A DNA stretch of 64,000 nucleotides from Marinobacter fuscus (GCF_003007675.1 NZ_PXNP01000109.1:63389-127388), one strand, 5' to 3'. Counted from the stretch's first letter, positions 37,128 to 48,592 are shown. Translations and numbers: made by a program. The notes: generated by a model from the letters alone, not told the origin.

Positions 37128-37712
37128 CTAATCCCAGGTCTTTATGGCGAGTTCCGGCTCGAATTCCGGAGCGGGGGCACTCAAAACCATCTGCAGGCGC
37201 AGGGTTCCCGCCTGTTTGACTATCCGGCGGACAAGTTCCCGGCGCACAAACCGGTTGTTGGTCGCCCGGGCACTGATGACGGCTTTAAGCAGATGCTCTC
37301 CGTCAGCCACATTGCCCAGGTACAGCTGGTGAATTCCGCCCTGCCCCAGCGAATCCCGCTCTGTTGCGTTGTAGAGGTGAGCCGTTACCGGCTGTTGATT
37401 CAGAAAAAGCTCAACCGAATCCAGCTCCAGTTCGGCGTTGCTCGCCAATGAAAGGAAGATCGCCAGACGGCTGTCTGCAGGATGGAGCAGTTCCTGCTCC
37501 AATGCGTGAACCTTCGCGCTGTGGCGCATCACATCGGCGGTCAGCCGCGCCAATTCATCGTCGGCCTTAACGAACCCACTGAGCAGGGCAAAGAGCAACG
37601 CGCCGAAAAACCGGAAGTGCAAGCCGCGGTCACCCCGGCTATGACACCTAGTCCGGATTGGCCGATTCCGGGTGTTAGCAGCGACTTTTTGTCTTTGTTG
37701 TCTACCGGGCAT
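37128..37712 (-). CDS. first gene of the motor operon, exported protein of unknown function
   Basis: A 194-residue protein with a long basic N-terminus (NRPIRTRCHSRGDRGLHFR), one hydrophobic segment (FFGALLFALLSGFVKA) and a mixed alpha/beta domain (NAELELDSVELFLNQQPVTA, HQLYLGNVADGEHLLKAVIS, LRLQMVLSAPAPEFEPELAI). The frame is open to 37781, but the ATG at 37712 has CAGG at good spacing. It ends nine bases before the next gene's ATG. I do not recognise the family; it reads like a periplasmic domain with an N-terminal anchor, and operon position ties it to the motor system. Confidence 0.72.
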   Translation of the reverse strand: MPGRQQRQKVAANTRNRPIRTRCHSRGDRGLHFRFFGALLFALLSGFVKADDELARLTADVMRHSAKVHALEQELLHPADSRLAIFLSLASNAELELDSVELFLNQQPVTAHLYNATERDSLGQGGIHQLYLGNVADGEHLLKAVISARATNNRFVRRELVRRIVKQAGTLRLQMVLSAPAPEFEPELAIKTWD

Positions 37713-37850
37713 GGTTACCTGCCTTTGAAAATCCAACATCTGTAGCGCCAGCGGCTTACATGCGGAAACAAAGCGTAACACCCGCTCACAGCCAAGAACG
37801 GTACCTGATTCACCAAATCAACATTTGCTGCATACCGGTAGATTAAAAAG

Positions 37851-38066
37851 AAGGAAGCGTCGACTAATTTGACAAGTCGTCAAGATTGCCCGATCGGAGG
37901 CATAGACAGGCGGCGACAGGAAAGTAAGTAACTAACGGATTTATTTGATGAAAACGTGAAATGGCGGAAAACTTGCTGATGTGCAATGGCGGGAGCGCCC
38001 GAATGGGCAACCCCCGCTTGAATATGCCGAGCTTTGCCGATGCCCTCAACCGCATCGGCTTTTTTT
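37851..38066 (+). ncRNA. candidate small RNA, GGA-rich, between two minus-strand operons
   Basis: The gene-free stretch 37713-38064 holds no credible protein gene but ends in a strong plus-strand terminator, though both neighbours are on the minus strand. A transcript starting near 37851 (after a TAGATT element at 37839-37844) would be about 215 nt. It contains six GGA-type motifs, two of them in hairpin loops: stem TGCC/GGCA (loop CGATCGGA, about 37890) and the AAGTAA/TTATTT hairpin near 37925. This recalls CsrB/RsmZ-type RNAs that titrate CsrA, but no family match was established. The start is a guess. Confidence 0.35.
38036..38066 (+). terminator. orphan plus-strand intrinsic terminator
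   Basis: A perfect 8-bp stem GCCGATGC/GCATCGGC (38036-38043, 38052-38059) is followed by seven T on the plus strand. On the minus strand the stem is followed by AAAGCTC, so it does not serve the VWA gene whose stop it touches. Confidence 0.85.
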
Positions 38067-39243
38067 ATTTACTGAGCTGCTTCATCGCAGACTCTAGCCC
38101 CTCGATACTGAGCGGGTACATATGATTATTCACCAATTGCCGGGTAATGCCCAATGAACCTCCGCTGCCCCAGTAGCTTTCCGGCAACGGGTTCAGCCAC
38201 ACCACCTTTCTGAAGTGCTCCGACAAACGCTGGAACCAGGTTGCTCCGGCCTCTTCGTTCCAGTGCTCGATGGAGCCACCGGGATGGGTTATTTCATAAG
38301 GGGCCATGGTGGCATCACCGACGAAAATCACTTTATAGTCCGGGCTGTACTTGTGCAGGATATCCCAGGTACTGGTGGTTTCATTCATGCGCCGGATATT
38401 GTTCTTCCAGACGCTCTCATAGACGAAGTTATGGAAGTAGAAGTACTCCATGTGCTTGAACTCCAGCCGTGCGGCAGAGAACAGTTCTTCGCATACCCGA
38501 ACGTGGGGGTCCATCGACCCACCCACATCAAAGAAAATCAGCACTTTCACCGCATTATGGCGTTCCGGTACCATTTTGAGGTCCAGGTAGCCTGCGTTAC
38601 GAGCGGTGGAACGAATGGTGTCATCCATATCCAGCTGATCGGCGGCCCCCTGTCGGGCAAATTTACGCAACCTGCGCAACGCCACCTTGATGTTGCGGAT
38701 GCCCAGCGTAACGCTGTCATCCAGATCCCGGAACTCCCGCTTTTCCCAGACCTTTACCGCCCGGCCATGGCGCCCGTTCTTCTGGCCAATGCGGAATCCC
38801 TCAGGGTTATAGCCATTCGCACCGAACGGCGATGTTCCGCCGGTTCCGATCCACTTGTTACCACCCGCATGGCGCTCCTGCTGTTCTTCCATGCGCTTTT
38901 TGAAGGTTTCGATCAACTCTTCCAGGCCGCCCAGAGAATCAATTTTGGCCTTTTCTTCGTCGGTCAGATGCTTCTCGAATTCGGCGCGCAGCCAGTCATC
39001 GGGAATCAAGGCTTCGAGCAGGTCATCCAGATTCTTGATGCCTTCGAAATAGGCCTGGAAGGCCCGGTCGAACTTGTCAAAATGCCGCTCATCCTTGACC
39101 AGGCATACCCTCGCCAGATAATAGAATTCTTCCATGTCGGCAAAGGCCAGGCGCTTCTCGATGGCTTCGAGAAGATCCAGAAACTCCCGAAGACTGGCGG
39201 GCACCTTCGCCCGCCGCACCTCAAGAAAAAAGTCGATTAACAT
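38065..39243 (-). CDS. VWA-domain protein, CoxE-like
   Basis: A 392-residue cytoplasmic protein of the CoxE/YehP-like group that works with MoxR ATPases, probably in metal-cofactor insertion or protein activation. The N-terminus (MLIDFFLEVRRAKVPASLRE) is typical. The VWA domain starts near residue 235 with a metal-site motif FFDVGGSMDPH, where glycine replaces the first serine of DxSxS, so the site may be degenerate. It continues with FHNFVYESVW and VIFVGDATMAPYEI. It lies 22 bases after moxR in the same operon. Confidence 0.88.
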   Translation of the reverse strand: MLIDFFLEVRRAKVPASLREFLDLLEAIEKRLAFADMEEFYYLARVCLVKDERHFDKFDRAFQAYFEGIKNLDDLLEALIPDDWLRAEFEKHLTDEEKAKIDSLGGLEELIETFKKRMEEQQERHAGGNKWIGTGGTSPFGANGYNPEGFRIGQKNGRHGRAVKVWEKREFRDLDDSVTLGIRNIKVALRRLRKFARQGAADQLDMDDTIRSTARNAGYLDLKMVPERHNAVKVLIFFDVGGSMDPHVRVCEELFSAARLEFKHMEYFYFHNFVYESVWKNNIRRMNETTSTWDILHKYSPDYKVIFVGDATMAPYEITHPGGSIEHWNEEAGATWFQRLSEHFRKVVWLNPLPESYWGSGGSLGITRQLVNNHMYPLSIEGLESAMKQLSK

Positions 39244-39265
39244 ATCGCAGAGCTCTTGTCAGAGA

Positions 39266-40108
39266 TCAGTTTCGGCGACGGGCCATGAACGCCAGCTTCT
39301 GCAGCAGGTGCACATCCTGCTCGTTCTTCACCAGAGCCCCGTACAAGGGCGGCAACGCCGAGCTGGCATCCTTTTCCTGCAGCACCCGTGCGGACAACTC
39401 ATCGGCCATCAGCAACTTCAGCCAGTCAATCAATTCCGAGGTAGAGGGCTTTTTCTTCAACCCTGGCACTTTCCGAACATCAAAAAACACCTCCAGCGCA
39501 TCCCTGACGACCTGCTGCTGAATACCCGGGAAGTGCACATCCACGATTTCTTTCATGGTGTCGTGGTTCGGGAAGCTGATGTAGTGAAAGAAACAGCGGC
39601 GCAGGAAGGCATCCGGCAGCTCTTTTTCGTTATTACTGGTAATTACCACGATGGGGCGTTTCCTGGCCTTTACGAACTCCTGGGTTTCGTAAACAAAGAA
39701 CTCCATGCGGTCCAGTTCCAGCAGCAAATCGTTGGGGAATTCGATGTCCGCCTTGTCGATTTCGTCGATCAGCAGCACCACCTGTTCATCGGCCTCGAAG
39801 GCTTCCCAGAGCTTGCCTTTGACAATGTAATTGCGGATGTCCTTGACCTTTTCATCGCCGAGCTGAGAATCACGAAGGCGGGATACCGCATCGTACTCAT
39901 ACAGCCCCTGCTGGGCCTTAGTGGTGGATTTTATGTGCCAGGGAATCAGCTTCATGCCCAGGGCAGCGGCCATTTCTTCCGCCAGCAAGGTTTTCCCGGT
40001 GCCCGGCTCGCCCTTGATCAACAAGGGGCGCTGCAGCGAGATCGCGGCGTTTACGGCCATTTGCAGGTCATCGGTGGCTACGTACTTTTCGGTACCGGTA
40101 AACTTCAT
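39266..40108 (-). CDS. MoxR-family AAA+ ATPase
   Basis: A 280-residue AAA+ chaperone-like ATPase that remodels partner proteins with VWA domains. Walker A IKGEPGTGKTLLAEEMAA, Walker B VVLLIDEIDKADIEFPNDL, sensor I FVKARKRPIVVITSNNEKEL, arginine finger DAFLRRCFFHYISFP. It sits between a VWA membrane protein gene (upstream) and the CoxE-like gene, the standard MoxR-VWA arrangement. Its substrate is unknown; the DUF58-transglutaminase pair at 1-3930 has no MoxR of its own nearby. Confidence 0.92.
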   Translation of the reverse strand: MKFTGTEKYVATDDLQMAVNAAISLQRPLLIKGEPGTGKTLLAEEMAAALGMKLIPWHIKSTTKAQQGLYEYDAVSRLRDSQLGDEKVKDIRNYIVKGKLWEAFEADEQVVLLIDEIDKADIEFPNDLLLELDRMEFFVYETQEFVKARKRPIVVITSNNEKELPDAFLRRCFFHYISFPNHDTMKEIVDVHFPGIQQQVVRDALEVFFDVRKVPGLKKKPSTSELIDWLKLLMADELSARVLQEKDASSALPPLYGALVKNEQDVHLLQKLAFMARRRN

Positions 40109-40126
40109 GTCTGTGCTTCCTGTGAG

Positions 40127-42292
<2,166 letters not shown>

Positions 42293-42329
42293 GGCTACTG
42301 TATCCTTGCTTTCTTGTTCTGCGTCTTTG

Positions 42330-42674
42330 TTACTTGTTCACTAACCGGTAACGCACCAGATCCAGAATCCAGACCAGCGCCATTACCATGCCCGCGACGG
42401 TAAAATTGAACAATGCGGTTGCTGCTGCGCTGGTGTCACCCAGAATCAGTTCGTACCCCGCAAATAGCCAGGCCGGTATCCACCAGCCTGCGACATCCGG
42501 CGACTCCACCGGAGTTAACAGGAGCACTACCAGCACTGACAACAGAAGGGTTTGCAGCCCGTACAATGGCAGCAGCCGGAAAAGCGCCCTCATCATAAAA
42601 AAAAGCACCACAAAGGCAATCGCATAGGCGGCCCAGAAAATCCCATAGGCCAAAGACGTATCTGCATCCATCAT
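42330..42674 (-). CDS. small multi-span membrane protein
   Basis: A 114-residue protein with about four hydrophobic segments (YGIFWAAYAIAFVVLFFMM, LLLSVLVVLLLTPV, GWWIPAWLFAGYELIL, FNFTVAGMVMALVWILDLV). ATG 42674, with the next gene 37 bases away in the same direction. It is the first gene upstream of the VWA-MoxR-VWA set and may belong to that operon, or follow ycgN, whose stop is adjacent. Family not recognised. Confidence 0.72.
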   Translation of the reverse strand: MMDADTSLAYGIFWAAYAIAFVVLFFMMRALFRLLPLYGLQTLLLSVLVVLLLTPVESPDVAGWWIPAWLFAGYELILGDTSAAATALFNFTVAGMVMALVWILDLVRYRLVNK

Positions 42675-43121
42675 TTATAAAACCCAATGAATAATATGTT
42701 CTTCCCAGTCCTCTTCCGGCACCGTGTCCTCCGAAACAGCCTTGCCGCGAACAGATTCACCTGCGGCATGCACGGAGTCAGGATCTCCGCTTAGCAAAGG
42801 ATGCCAGGATGAAAGCGGTCGCCCCTCGGCCAGGGTGCGATAGGCGCAGGTCCAGGGTAGCCAACTGTAGAGGTGCACCGTTTCAGCACTCAACACCGTG
42901 CAGCCCGGCACATTTTTCAGCCTCTGCTGATAGTCTGTGCAACGACAGCTGTCGGTATCAAGGTAGCGGCACGCAAGTTCCGTATGATAAACCTCACCGG
43001 TATCCTCATCTTCCAGCTTGTGCAGGCAACATTTGCCACAGCCATCGCACAGCGACTCCCATTCCTGAGGCGTCATTTCGCCCAGGCGTTTCCGTTGCCA
43101 GAAGGGAATCGAGGCAATCAT
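42675..43121 (-). CDS. ycgN: YcgN family cysteine-cluster protein (UPF0260)
   Basis: A 148-residue protein of unknown biochemical role. The conserved cysteines include LCDGCGKCCLHKLEDEDTGE, TELACRYLDTDSCRCTDYQQ and PGCTVLS, and the motif LPWTCAYRTLAEGRPL is typical of the family. It overlaps ycgL by four bases, a pairing widely conserved in gammaproteobacteria. The cysteine clusters suggest metal or Fe-S binding, which is inference. Confidence 0.9.
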   Translation of the reverse strand: MIASIPFWQRKRLGEMTPQEWESLCDGCGKCCLHKLEDEDTGEVYHTELACRYLDTDSCRCTDYQQRLKNVPGCTVLSAETVHLYSWLPWTCAYRTLAEGRPLSSWHPLLSGDPDSVHAAGESVRGKAVSEDTVPEEDWEEHIIHWVL

Positions 43122-43411
43122 TTACGGCGTTGCTCAATCTTGCGCCTGAAATCGACGATGTAAGTGTCCTGCTCTTCCGGCATTTGCAGATAGAACTCTT
43201 TTTCTGCGATGGCCGCCAGAACATCCCGCCCGTTGGTTCTGGCCAGTTTCTTTTCCGGAGTCATCAGCAGATCCATGGCATGCACCGGAGCACCGAAGAT
43301 TTCACGCAGGGCCTCGGGCAATTCGTCCCAGTTCTTTCCGCGCCGGACAAACAGGTAGGTGTCGCTTTTCTTGCTGCTACGATAAACGGTTACAAACTCT
43401 CGCTCGGTCAT
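43118..43411 (-). CDS. ycgL: YcgL domain protein
   Basis: A 97-residue conserved protein with the YcgL domain (FVTVYRSSKKSDTYLFVRRG, and LPEALREIFGAPVHAMDLLM, then KLARTNGRDVLAAIAEKEFY). The structure is known for homologues but the function is not. It overlaps rnd upstream and ycgN downstream by four bases each, the usual rnd-ycgL-ycgN order. Confidence 0.92.
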   Translation of the reverse strand: MTEREFVTVYRSSKKSDTYLFVRRGKNWDELPEALREIFGAPVHAMDLLMTPEKKLARTNGRDVLAAIAEKEFYLQMPEEQDTYIVDFRRKIEQRRK

Positions 43412-44559
43412 TGTCGGAGCAACTCCTCGATGTCAGACGCAACCGGGGCGATTACCTGTCGCCTCCAGCCCTCAAAAAACGGACTTCCGGTCAGGTTCCG
43501 GCTCTGGATGACAGCCTCGATACGCTTTCTGGGTGCCAGAATTTCAATAGGAATATCAATAGATTCCGCTGCATTCCTGAAGTGCTTTTTAACCTTTTTG
43601 TAGAGAGCCTGTTGATCCCTCGTGAGCGGCCGGGGAATGAACTCGAAATCCCCTCCGTCAAGTTCGGGCGCAGCCGTGGTTAACTGCAGCAGAGATTCAC
43701 CATAGCGGCGAACAAAACCCGGCGCCACGCCCTGCACATCGCTCAGTGCTTCCAGCGATTCAGGCTGGCGCTCGGCAATCGCAATCAGCAACCCATCGTT
43801 GATTACCCGACTCCTCGGCCTGTCTACCCGGCGGCATTCCCGCTCCCGCCAGGCCACCAGAGCCTGGAGCAACACCTGCTGATCCGGGTTCAGCCCCCAG
43901 CCACCACGAAGTTTCAGGTAATGGGTTTCGGGATTTTCTGCAGCCGCTGCTTCCTCAGCAAAACGTTCCGACTCCTCAGCCATGGCGGCCGACAGGCCGC
44001 GCTCCTGCAACCGCGGTGCAACCCATTGATACACCGGCTCAAGAAACCGAATGTCATCAATGGCGTACTTTTCTTGCTGGGCACTGAGCGGGCGTGACAC
44101 CCAGTCTGAACGTGTTGCGGACTTATCCAGCACTTCACCAAACAGGGTTTCGACCAGGCGGGCATAACCAACTGAAAAACCCGCACCGGCCAAAGCTGCA
44201 CCGACCTGAAGGTCGATCACTCCCCGGGGCTCCAGATCAAGCCAGTGGCGGAAAAGCTCCAGATCCTCACTCATTGCATACAACAGCTTTGGGCGAGTTG
44301 GATCGTTCAGCATGGCCCGAAACTGATCGGAACCAGCGGCCACTTCCGGGTCTACTAACCACAACTGGCCTGCACCGCCAAGCTGAACCAAACCAGGGAT
44401 GGGGTAAAACGTGGAAACCCGCTCGAATTCGGTATCCAAAGCCACGGGAGCCTCGAGAGGAAGGCCCAGCAACCACTGATCCAGTTCCGAAGGGGTGGAT
44501 AGCCAGCGGGATGTACCCGGCGACTCTGTAATGCCGTTGTCCGGATTAACCTGGACCAT
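43408..44559 (-). CDS. rnd: ribonuclease D
   Basis: 3'-5' exoribonuclease that trims tRNA precursors and other stable RNAs. 383 residues with the DEDD catalytic residues (VALDTEFERVSTFYP, YAMSEDLELFRHW, EKYAIDDIRFLEPVY) and two HRDC-like domains (ALVAWRERECRRVDRPRSRV). ATG 44559. It lies 15 bases after recR and overlaps ycgL. Confidence 0.94.
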   Translation of the reverse strand: MVQVNPDNGITESPGTSRWLSTPSELDQWLLGLPLEAPVALDTEFERVSTFYPIPGLVQLGGAGQLWLVDPEVAAGSDQFRAMLNDPTRPKLLYAMSEDLELFRHWLDLEPRGVIDLQVGAALAGAGFSVGYARLVETLFGEVLDKSATRSDWVSRPLSAQQEKYAIDDIRFLEPVYQWVAPRLQERGLSAAMAEESERFAEEAAAAENPETHYLKLRGGWGLNPDQQVLLQALVAWRERECRRVDRPRSRVINDGLLIAIAERQPESLEALSDVQGVAPGFVRRYGESLLQLTTAAPELDGGDFEFIPRPLTRDQQALYKKVKKHFRNAAESIDIPIEILAPRKRIEAVIQSRNLTGSPFFEGWRRQVIAPVASDIEELLRQ

Positions 44560-44574
44560 AAAAACAACCTGAAT

Positions 44575-45177
44575 TCAGTCAGACAGGGGCTTTCGACCCC
44601 GGAATGCATGGGTAAGTGTAAAACCGTCAACGTAGCCCAATTCGCCACCTACGGGGATGCCGTGAGCCAGTCGGGTAATGAGAATAGCGTGGCCGTCCAG
44701 ACGGTCGGCTATATAATGGGCCGTCGCCTCTCCTTCAACCGTGGGATTGGTGGCGAGAATCAACTCGCTCACGCCCTCCTCCCGAACGCGCGACAGCAAA
44801 CGCTCGATACCGATTTCCTCCGGACCCACGCCATCGATAGGCGACAAATGCCCCATCAGCACAAAATAGCCACCTTTGTAATCGCCCGCCTGCTCAATCG
44901 CCAGCAAATCGGAGGGGCTCTCCACCACGCACAGGGTACCGGTGCGGCGCTGCTCATTTTCGCAAATCTGACAGACTTCGGCATCTGAAAAGTTCTGACA
45001 CCGGTCGCAACGGCGTACACCCTCCATCGCATGACTCAGCGCGGAAGATAGACGTATCCCACCAGAACGGCCGCGCTCAAGCAGGTGAAAAGCCATACGC
45101 TGTGCGGTTTTTTGCCCTACGCCGGGCAGGCAGCGCAGGGACTCCACCAGTTCGTCAACCAGAGGGCTGAATGCCAT
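44575..45177 (-). CDS. recR: recombination protein RecR
   Basis: RecFOR-pathway protein for single-strand gap repair; with RecO and RecF it loads RecA. 200 residues. Helix-hairpin-helix [20 protein letters not shown], zinc ribbon [16 protein letters not shown], Toprim [20 protein letters not shown], and the Walker B-like [15 protein letters not shown]. It is positioned between ebfC and rnd; the dnaX-ebfC-recR order is almost universal. Confidence 0.96.
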   Translation of the reverse strand: MAFSPLVDELVESLRCLPGVGQKTAQRMAFHLLERGRSGGIRLSSALSHAMEGVRRCDRCQNFSDAEVCQICENEQRRTGTLCVVESPSDLLAIEQAGDYKGGYFVLMGHLSPIDGVGPEEIGIERLLSRVREEGVSELILATNPTVEGEATAHYIADRLDGHAILITRLAHGIPVGGELGYVDGFTLTHAFRGRKPLSD

Positions 45178-45209
45178 GACAACTCCTCACAGAAGGTTTG
45201 ACAAACCGG

Positions 45210-45533
45210 TCAGAATGGCATCTTGAAGCCGGGCGGCATGCCCATGCCAGACATCATGCCAGACATTTTATCTTTCTGGTTTGCCTCAACCCGGCGCACT
45301 GCGTCGTTGACAGCGGCGGCCAGAAGATCTTCCAGAATTTCCTTGTCCTCAGACATCAGCGACGAGTCAATGTCTACCTTGCGCACATCGTGCCTGCCAT
45401 TCATGGTGACTTTTACCAGCCCGGCACCGGACTCTCCCACAACTTCTGCTTTGGCGATCTCTTCCTGGGCCTTCTGCATCTGCTCTTGCATCTGCTGGGC
45501 CTTTTTCATCAGGTCGCCCATGTTATTCATCAT
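45210..45533 (-). CDS. ebfC: YbaB/EbfC nucleoid-associated protein
   Basis: A 107-residue DNA-binding dimer of the YbaB/EbfC family ([60 protein letters not shown]). It ends in a Met/Gly/Pro-rich tail ([15 protein letters not shown]), as often seen. It lies six bases after dnaX and 32 before recR. Confidence 0.95.
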   Translation of the reverse strand: MMNNMGDLMKKAQQMQEQMQKAQEEIAKAEVVGESGAGLVKVTMNGRHDVRKVDIDSSLMSEDKEILEDLLAAAVNDAVRRVEANQKDKMSGMMSGMGMPPGFKMPF

Positions 45534-45538
45534 CGTTT

Positions 45539-47419
45539 CTATCTCCTGACTGTTTCTGCAGGGCGGATACTCTCTTCGACGACCCGCCCGTCAAATCGTT
45601 CCACAATACTTTGCACCAGAGGATCCTGTCGTATGGACTCCTCGGCGGCCTTCTGCCGGGCAACGCGCTGACGCTCCTCATAGGCAGCCGGGGTGTTTTG
45701 CCCCGGGTTTCCCTGCACTACCTTGAGGGTTGTGGCATCTCCGAACCGGGATCTCAAGGCCGCCAGTATCTTTTCTTCATGCCTGGCGTTCAAAAGCCGG
45801 GCATGCCCTTCGTCGATAGTAAGTACGATGGCGTCACCGTCTTGTGCCATTGCGCTGTAGCTGGCGAGATTGCCCGGCATCCCGGATATTCCGAGACCCC
45901 GGAAATCCCGCTCCCACACGAACGCCTCGGGATCGGGTACGGCCGGGGATTCTTCATCTGTCGGTTGCGCGTGAGCGGGTGACGGTGGGTCGGCTGGTGC
46001 CGCTGCCAATTGCGCCGGCATCTGAGGCACAGGCGCCGGGCCCTGGCCGGCTGCTTCAGGTTCGGCTGCCGAAGCGGCACCCTCGGCAATCGCAGGCTCA
46101 TCCAATGGCTCCCAGGGCGGAGTATCCACGGGCACCGGCTGTTCGGGCGCCAAAGGTGCTGGCGCTTCCGTTTTTTGATGCCCTGTAGCAGGCTCACCCC
46201 AGGCAGACTCCGGTGCAGCCACCGCAGAATCCGCAGCCTGAACCGGATGCCGAGATTGTGCGGGCTCGGGCTCAGAATCTGCCGGGCCGCCCGTTTCCCC
46301 GGCCGAAGACAGCACCGGCGGCTCCCTTCGATCCGTGCCCGGCCGGAACGCCAGCATCCTGAGCATGGTCATTTCGAACCCCATTCGGGCATCCGGTGTA
46401 ACCGCCAGATCCTTACGGCCAATGAGCGCCGTTTGATAAAACAACTGCGCATCCTCAGCGCTGAGCCGCCGGGCCAGCGCCTGAACCTGGGCAGCATCTC
46501 CCATGGCGTTGTCGGCGCTGCCGGGTACCACCTGCTCCATGGTAACCCGATGAAACAGCGAGAGCATGTCGGCCAGAATCACACCGTAATCCGGGGCAAA
46601 ATCAGCAATCCGACTGATTTCTGAGAGTAGTCCGGGGCCATCCCGTTCAACCAGTGTATCCACTATGCGCTGGATATCCCGCTGATCAATCGTGCCCAGC
46701 ATATTGCTGACATCGCTGGCGGCGAGGTTTTCGTTGCCAAAGGCAATAGCCTGATCGGTCAGGCTGAGCGCATCGCGCATACTGCCGTCGGCAGCTCGGG
46801 CCAGCAGCCACAGTGCAGGCTCTTCGAAGGGAATTGTCTCGGCTGTCAGCACATGATTCAAATGGCCGACGATATGTTCCGGGGTCATGCGCTTGAGGTT
46901 GAACTGCAGGCAACGGGACAGCACGGTCACCGGGAGCTTCTGGGGATCTGTGGTTGCCAGAAGAAACTTCACATGCTCGGGAGGCTCTTCCAGTGTTTTC
47001 AGAAAAGCATTAAACGACTGATTGGTGAGCATGTGTACCTCGTCAATCAGGTACACCTTAAAACGCCCTCGCGTAGGCGCGTACTGAACGTTATCGGTGA
47101 GCTCCCGCATATCGTCGACGCCGGTACGGGATGCCGCATCAATTTCAATCAGATCAACAAAGCGGTTCTCAAGAATTTCCTTGCAACTGTCGCATTCACC
47201 ACAGGGATTCGGGGTAATGCCGGTCTCACAGTTCAGGCATCGCGCCAACAAACGCCCTATCGTCGTCTTACCGACACCACGAGTGCCCGTGAACAGATAG
47301 GCATGGTGTAAACGCTGATGCTCCAGGGCATGAACCAGTGCCTGCAGCACGTGCTCCTGGCCCACCATGTCCTGAAAGGTACGGGGGCGCCATTTTCGGG
47401 CTAAAACCTGATAGCTCAT
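45539..47419 (-). CDS. dnaX: DNA polymerase III subunits gamma/tau (DnaX)
   Basis: ATPase core of the clamp loader; the tau form links polymerase to the DnaB helicase. 626 residues against 643 in E. coli. [20 protein letters not shown], Walker [19 protein letters not shown], zinc module [10 protein letters not shown], Walker [24 protein letters not shown] motif TVLSRCLQF, then a Pro/Ala/Glu-rich linker (residues ~370-490) and a tau C-terminal domain ([17 protein letters not shown] region). I saw no convincing -1 frameshift signal for a short gamma form. The 4.5S RNA gene lies upstream. Confidence 0.96.
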   Translation of the reverse strand: MSYQVLARKWRPRTFQDMVGQEHVLQALVHALEHQRLHHAYLFTGTRGVGKTTIGRLLARCLNCETGITPNPCGECDSCKEILENRFVDLIEIDAASRTGVDDMRELTDNVQYAPTRGRFKVYLIDEVHMLTNQSFNAFLKTLEEPPEHVKFLLATTDPQKLPVTVLSRCLQFNLKRMTPEHIVGHLNHVLTAETIPFEEPALWLLARAADGSMRDALSLTDQAIAFGNENLAASDVSNMLGTIDQRDIQRIVDTLVERDGPGLLSEISRIADFAPDYGVILADMLSLFHRVTMEQVVPGSADNAMGDAAQVQALARRLSAEDAQLFYQTALIGRKDLAVTPDARMGFEMTMLRMLAFRPGTDRREPPVLSSAGETGGPADSEPEPAQSRHPVQAADSAVAAPESAWGEPATGHQKTEAPAPLAPEQPVPVDTPPWEPLDEPAIAEGAASAAEPEAAGQGPAPVPQMPAQLAAAPADPPSPAHAQPTDEESPAVPDPEAFVWERDFRGLGISGMPGNLASYSAMAQDGDAIVLTIDEGHARLLNARHEEKILAALRSRFGDATTLKVVQGNPGQNTPAAYEERQRVARQKAAEESIRQDPLVQSIVERFDGRVVEESIRPAETVRR

Positions 47420-47542
47420 GATCCGTCAACTGCTCTGAAAAATGCCACTAACTCTAGCATGTACGGGAGTTGAGAAGAAGCAAAGATCCGGGCTGAGAGC
47501 ACACAGAATGACAAGAGGAAAGGCAAAACGCGGGGCGGAATT

Positions 47543-47655
47543 GGGGGTGGCCCCACCAGCAATTCTCCGGCACACACATCCACCGCTGCGGCTGCTCCCT
47601 TCCGGGCCTGACCGGGTTCACGGTTTCGTGTTGCGGAGGCACCAATGGGGCCACC
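47543..47655 (-). ncRNA. ffs: 4.5S RNA of the signal recognition particle
   Basis: On the minus strand the region contains the invariant SRP domain IV core GGTCAGGCCCGGAAGG followed by AGCAGC. The two ends pair: GGTGGCCCC at the 5' end (47655 to 47647) with GGGGCCACC at the 3' end, giving a small Ffs-type hairpin of about 113 nt. It would bind the Ffh M domain. Its position just upstream of dnaX is the arrangement familiar from Pseudomonas. The exact ends are estimated from the pairing. Confidence 0.93.
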
Positions 47656-47718
47656 ATAACGTCGCTCCCGGGCATTTCCCCCGAAAGCGGCGCGCATAGT
47701 AACAGAAGGATATCAGGA

Positions 47719-48480
47719 CTACAACGGCAAGGGCACTTCATCCTGCCGGAACCAGCAAGCAATGCTGTGGCGGGTGCGCCTTGCCGGCAATACCTCGTGG
47801 GGAATCTCCTCACTCAGGAACAGTATCGCCCTCCCAAGTTCCGGGCGCATTACACTCACTACCTCATCGTCATGCTCGGCTCTGAATGCCCTCAGCTCGC
47901 CTCCATCTTCCAGGCCCCAGCCTTCATTCAGGTACAGAACCAGACTGAGTGCGCGGGATGCCCTGCCCTTGAAACTGTCGAGGTGGCGCAGGTAAAAGTC
48001 CCCGGGCTGATAGGTTGCATAGTGTGCTTCGAAGCGCTTTAGCCCGAGGTATAGCCTCTGGTTCAGCCCAAGTCGAAGCGCTTCAAAAAAGCGGAACAAT
48101 TCGGCCTGAGCGGCCGTTACACCATCCAGCCAGGCAATTTTATCGCGCCGAACCCTGCGGTCCCGGGTAAGCTCTGCACCACGACCGATACCAGCACGGG
48201 CCATGGATTCTGTTTTATGCAGAATCCGCACTTCATCACGAAGGGCCTGCAATAGCCCGTTTGGCACTCGCGTAGAAAGATCCAACTCAACCCAGGATCG
48301 CTCACTCAGTGCGTCGGCCAGATCGTCCAGCCAGCCAGCGCTTACGCCGATGCCTGCCTCACCCGTTGCCCCGCCAAATTCACACACTTCACCCGCTGCT
48401 TTGTCCCACTGCCCGATCGTTCGCTCCAGGCGAGGATCGTGCAACGGCAACACGATGGTATTGCCTTTTTCTGAATCCAT
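47719..48480 (-). CDS. 2OG-Fe(II) oxygenase
   Basis: A 253-residue non-haem iron oxygenase. The iron ligands appear as the HxD pair in YLRHLDSFKGRASRALSLVL and a distal histidine in EEIPHEVLPARRTRHSIACW, where the arginine probably binds 2-oxoglutarate. It is of the prolyl-hydroxylase/SM-20 type; the substrate (possibly a translation-factor or ribosomal prolyl or arginyl residue) is unknown. It ends 64 bases from the ffs 5' end and is divergent from the mutarotase gene. Confidence 0.87.
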   Translation of the reverse strand: MDSEKGNTIVLPLHDPRLERTIGQWDKAAGEVCEFGGATGEAGIGVSAGWLDDLADALSERSWVELDLSTRVPNGLLQALRDEVRILHKTESMARAGIGRGAELTRDRRVRRDKIAWLDGVTAAQAELFRFFEALRLGLNQRLYLGLKRFEAHYATYQPGDFYLRHLDSFKGRASRALSLVLYLNEGWGLEDGGELRAFRAEHDDEVVSVMRPELGRAILFLSEEIPHEVLPARRTRHSIACWFRQDEVPLPL

Positions 48481-48592
48481 GTTCAGACCTCTTGTATACA
48501 GCCGTTTTTATTCTACGCTGAAACTCGCCGATCTTAGCGTTTTAATTTACCCTGAGCACAGCAAGCAATCTTGACAGGCGCGGTACCCTATC

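Noticed and set aside
37741-37760. GacA-type box upstream of the candidate small RNA
   Set aside because: The TGTA and TACA halves are 12 bases apart rather than 10, and only one half matches fully.
46160-46200. Possible DnaX frameshift at a six-A run on the minus strand
   Set aside because: The run is not in the X-XXY-YYZ phase needed for -1 slippage and no supporting hairpin or upstream Shine-Dalgarno was seen.
47442-47699. Small open frames across 47442-47813
   Set aside because: They overlap the 4.5S RNA gene, whose conserved core and end pairing explain the sequence.
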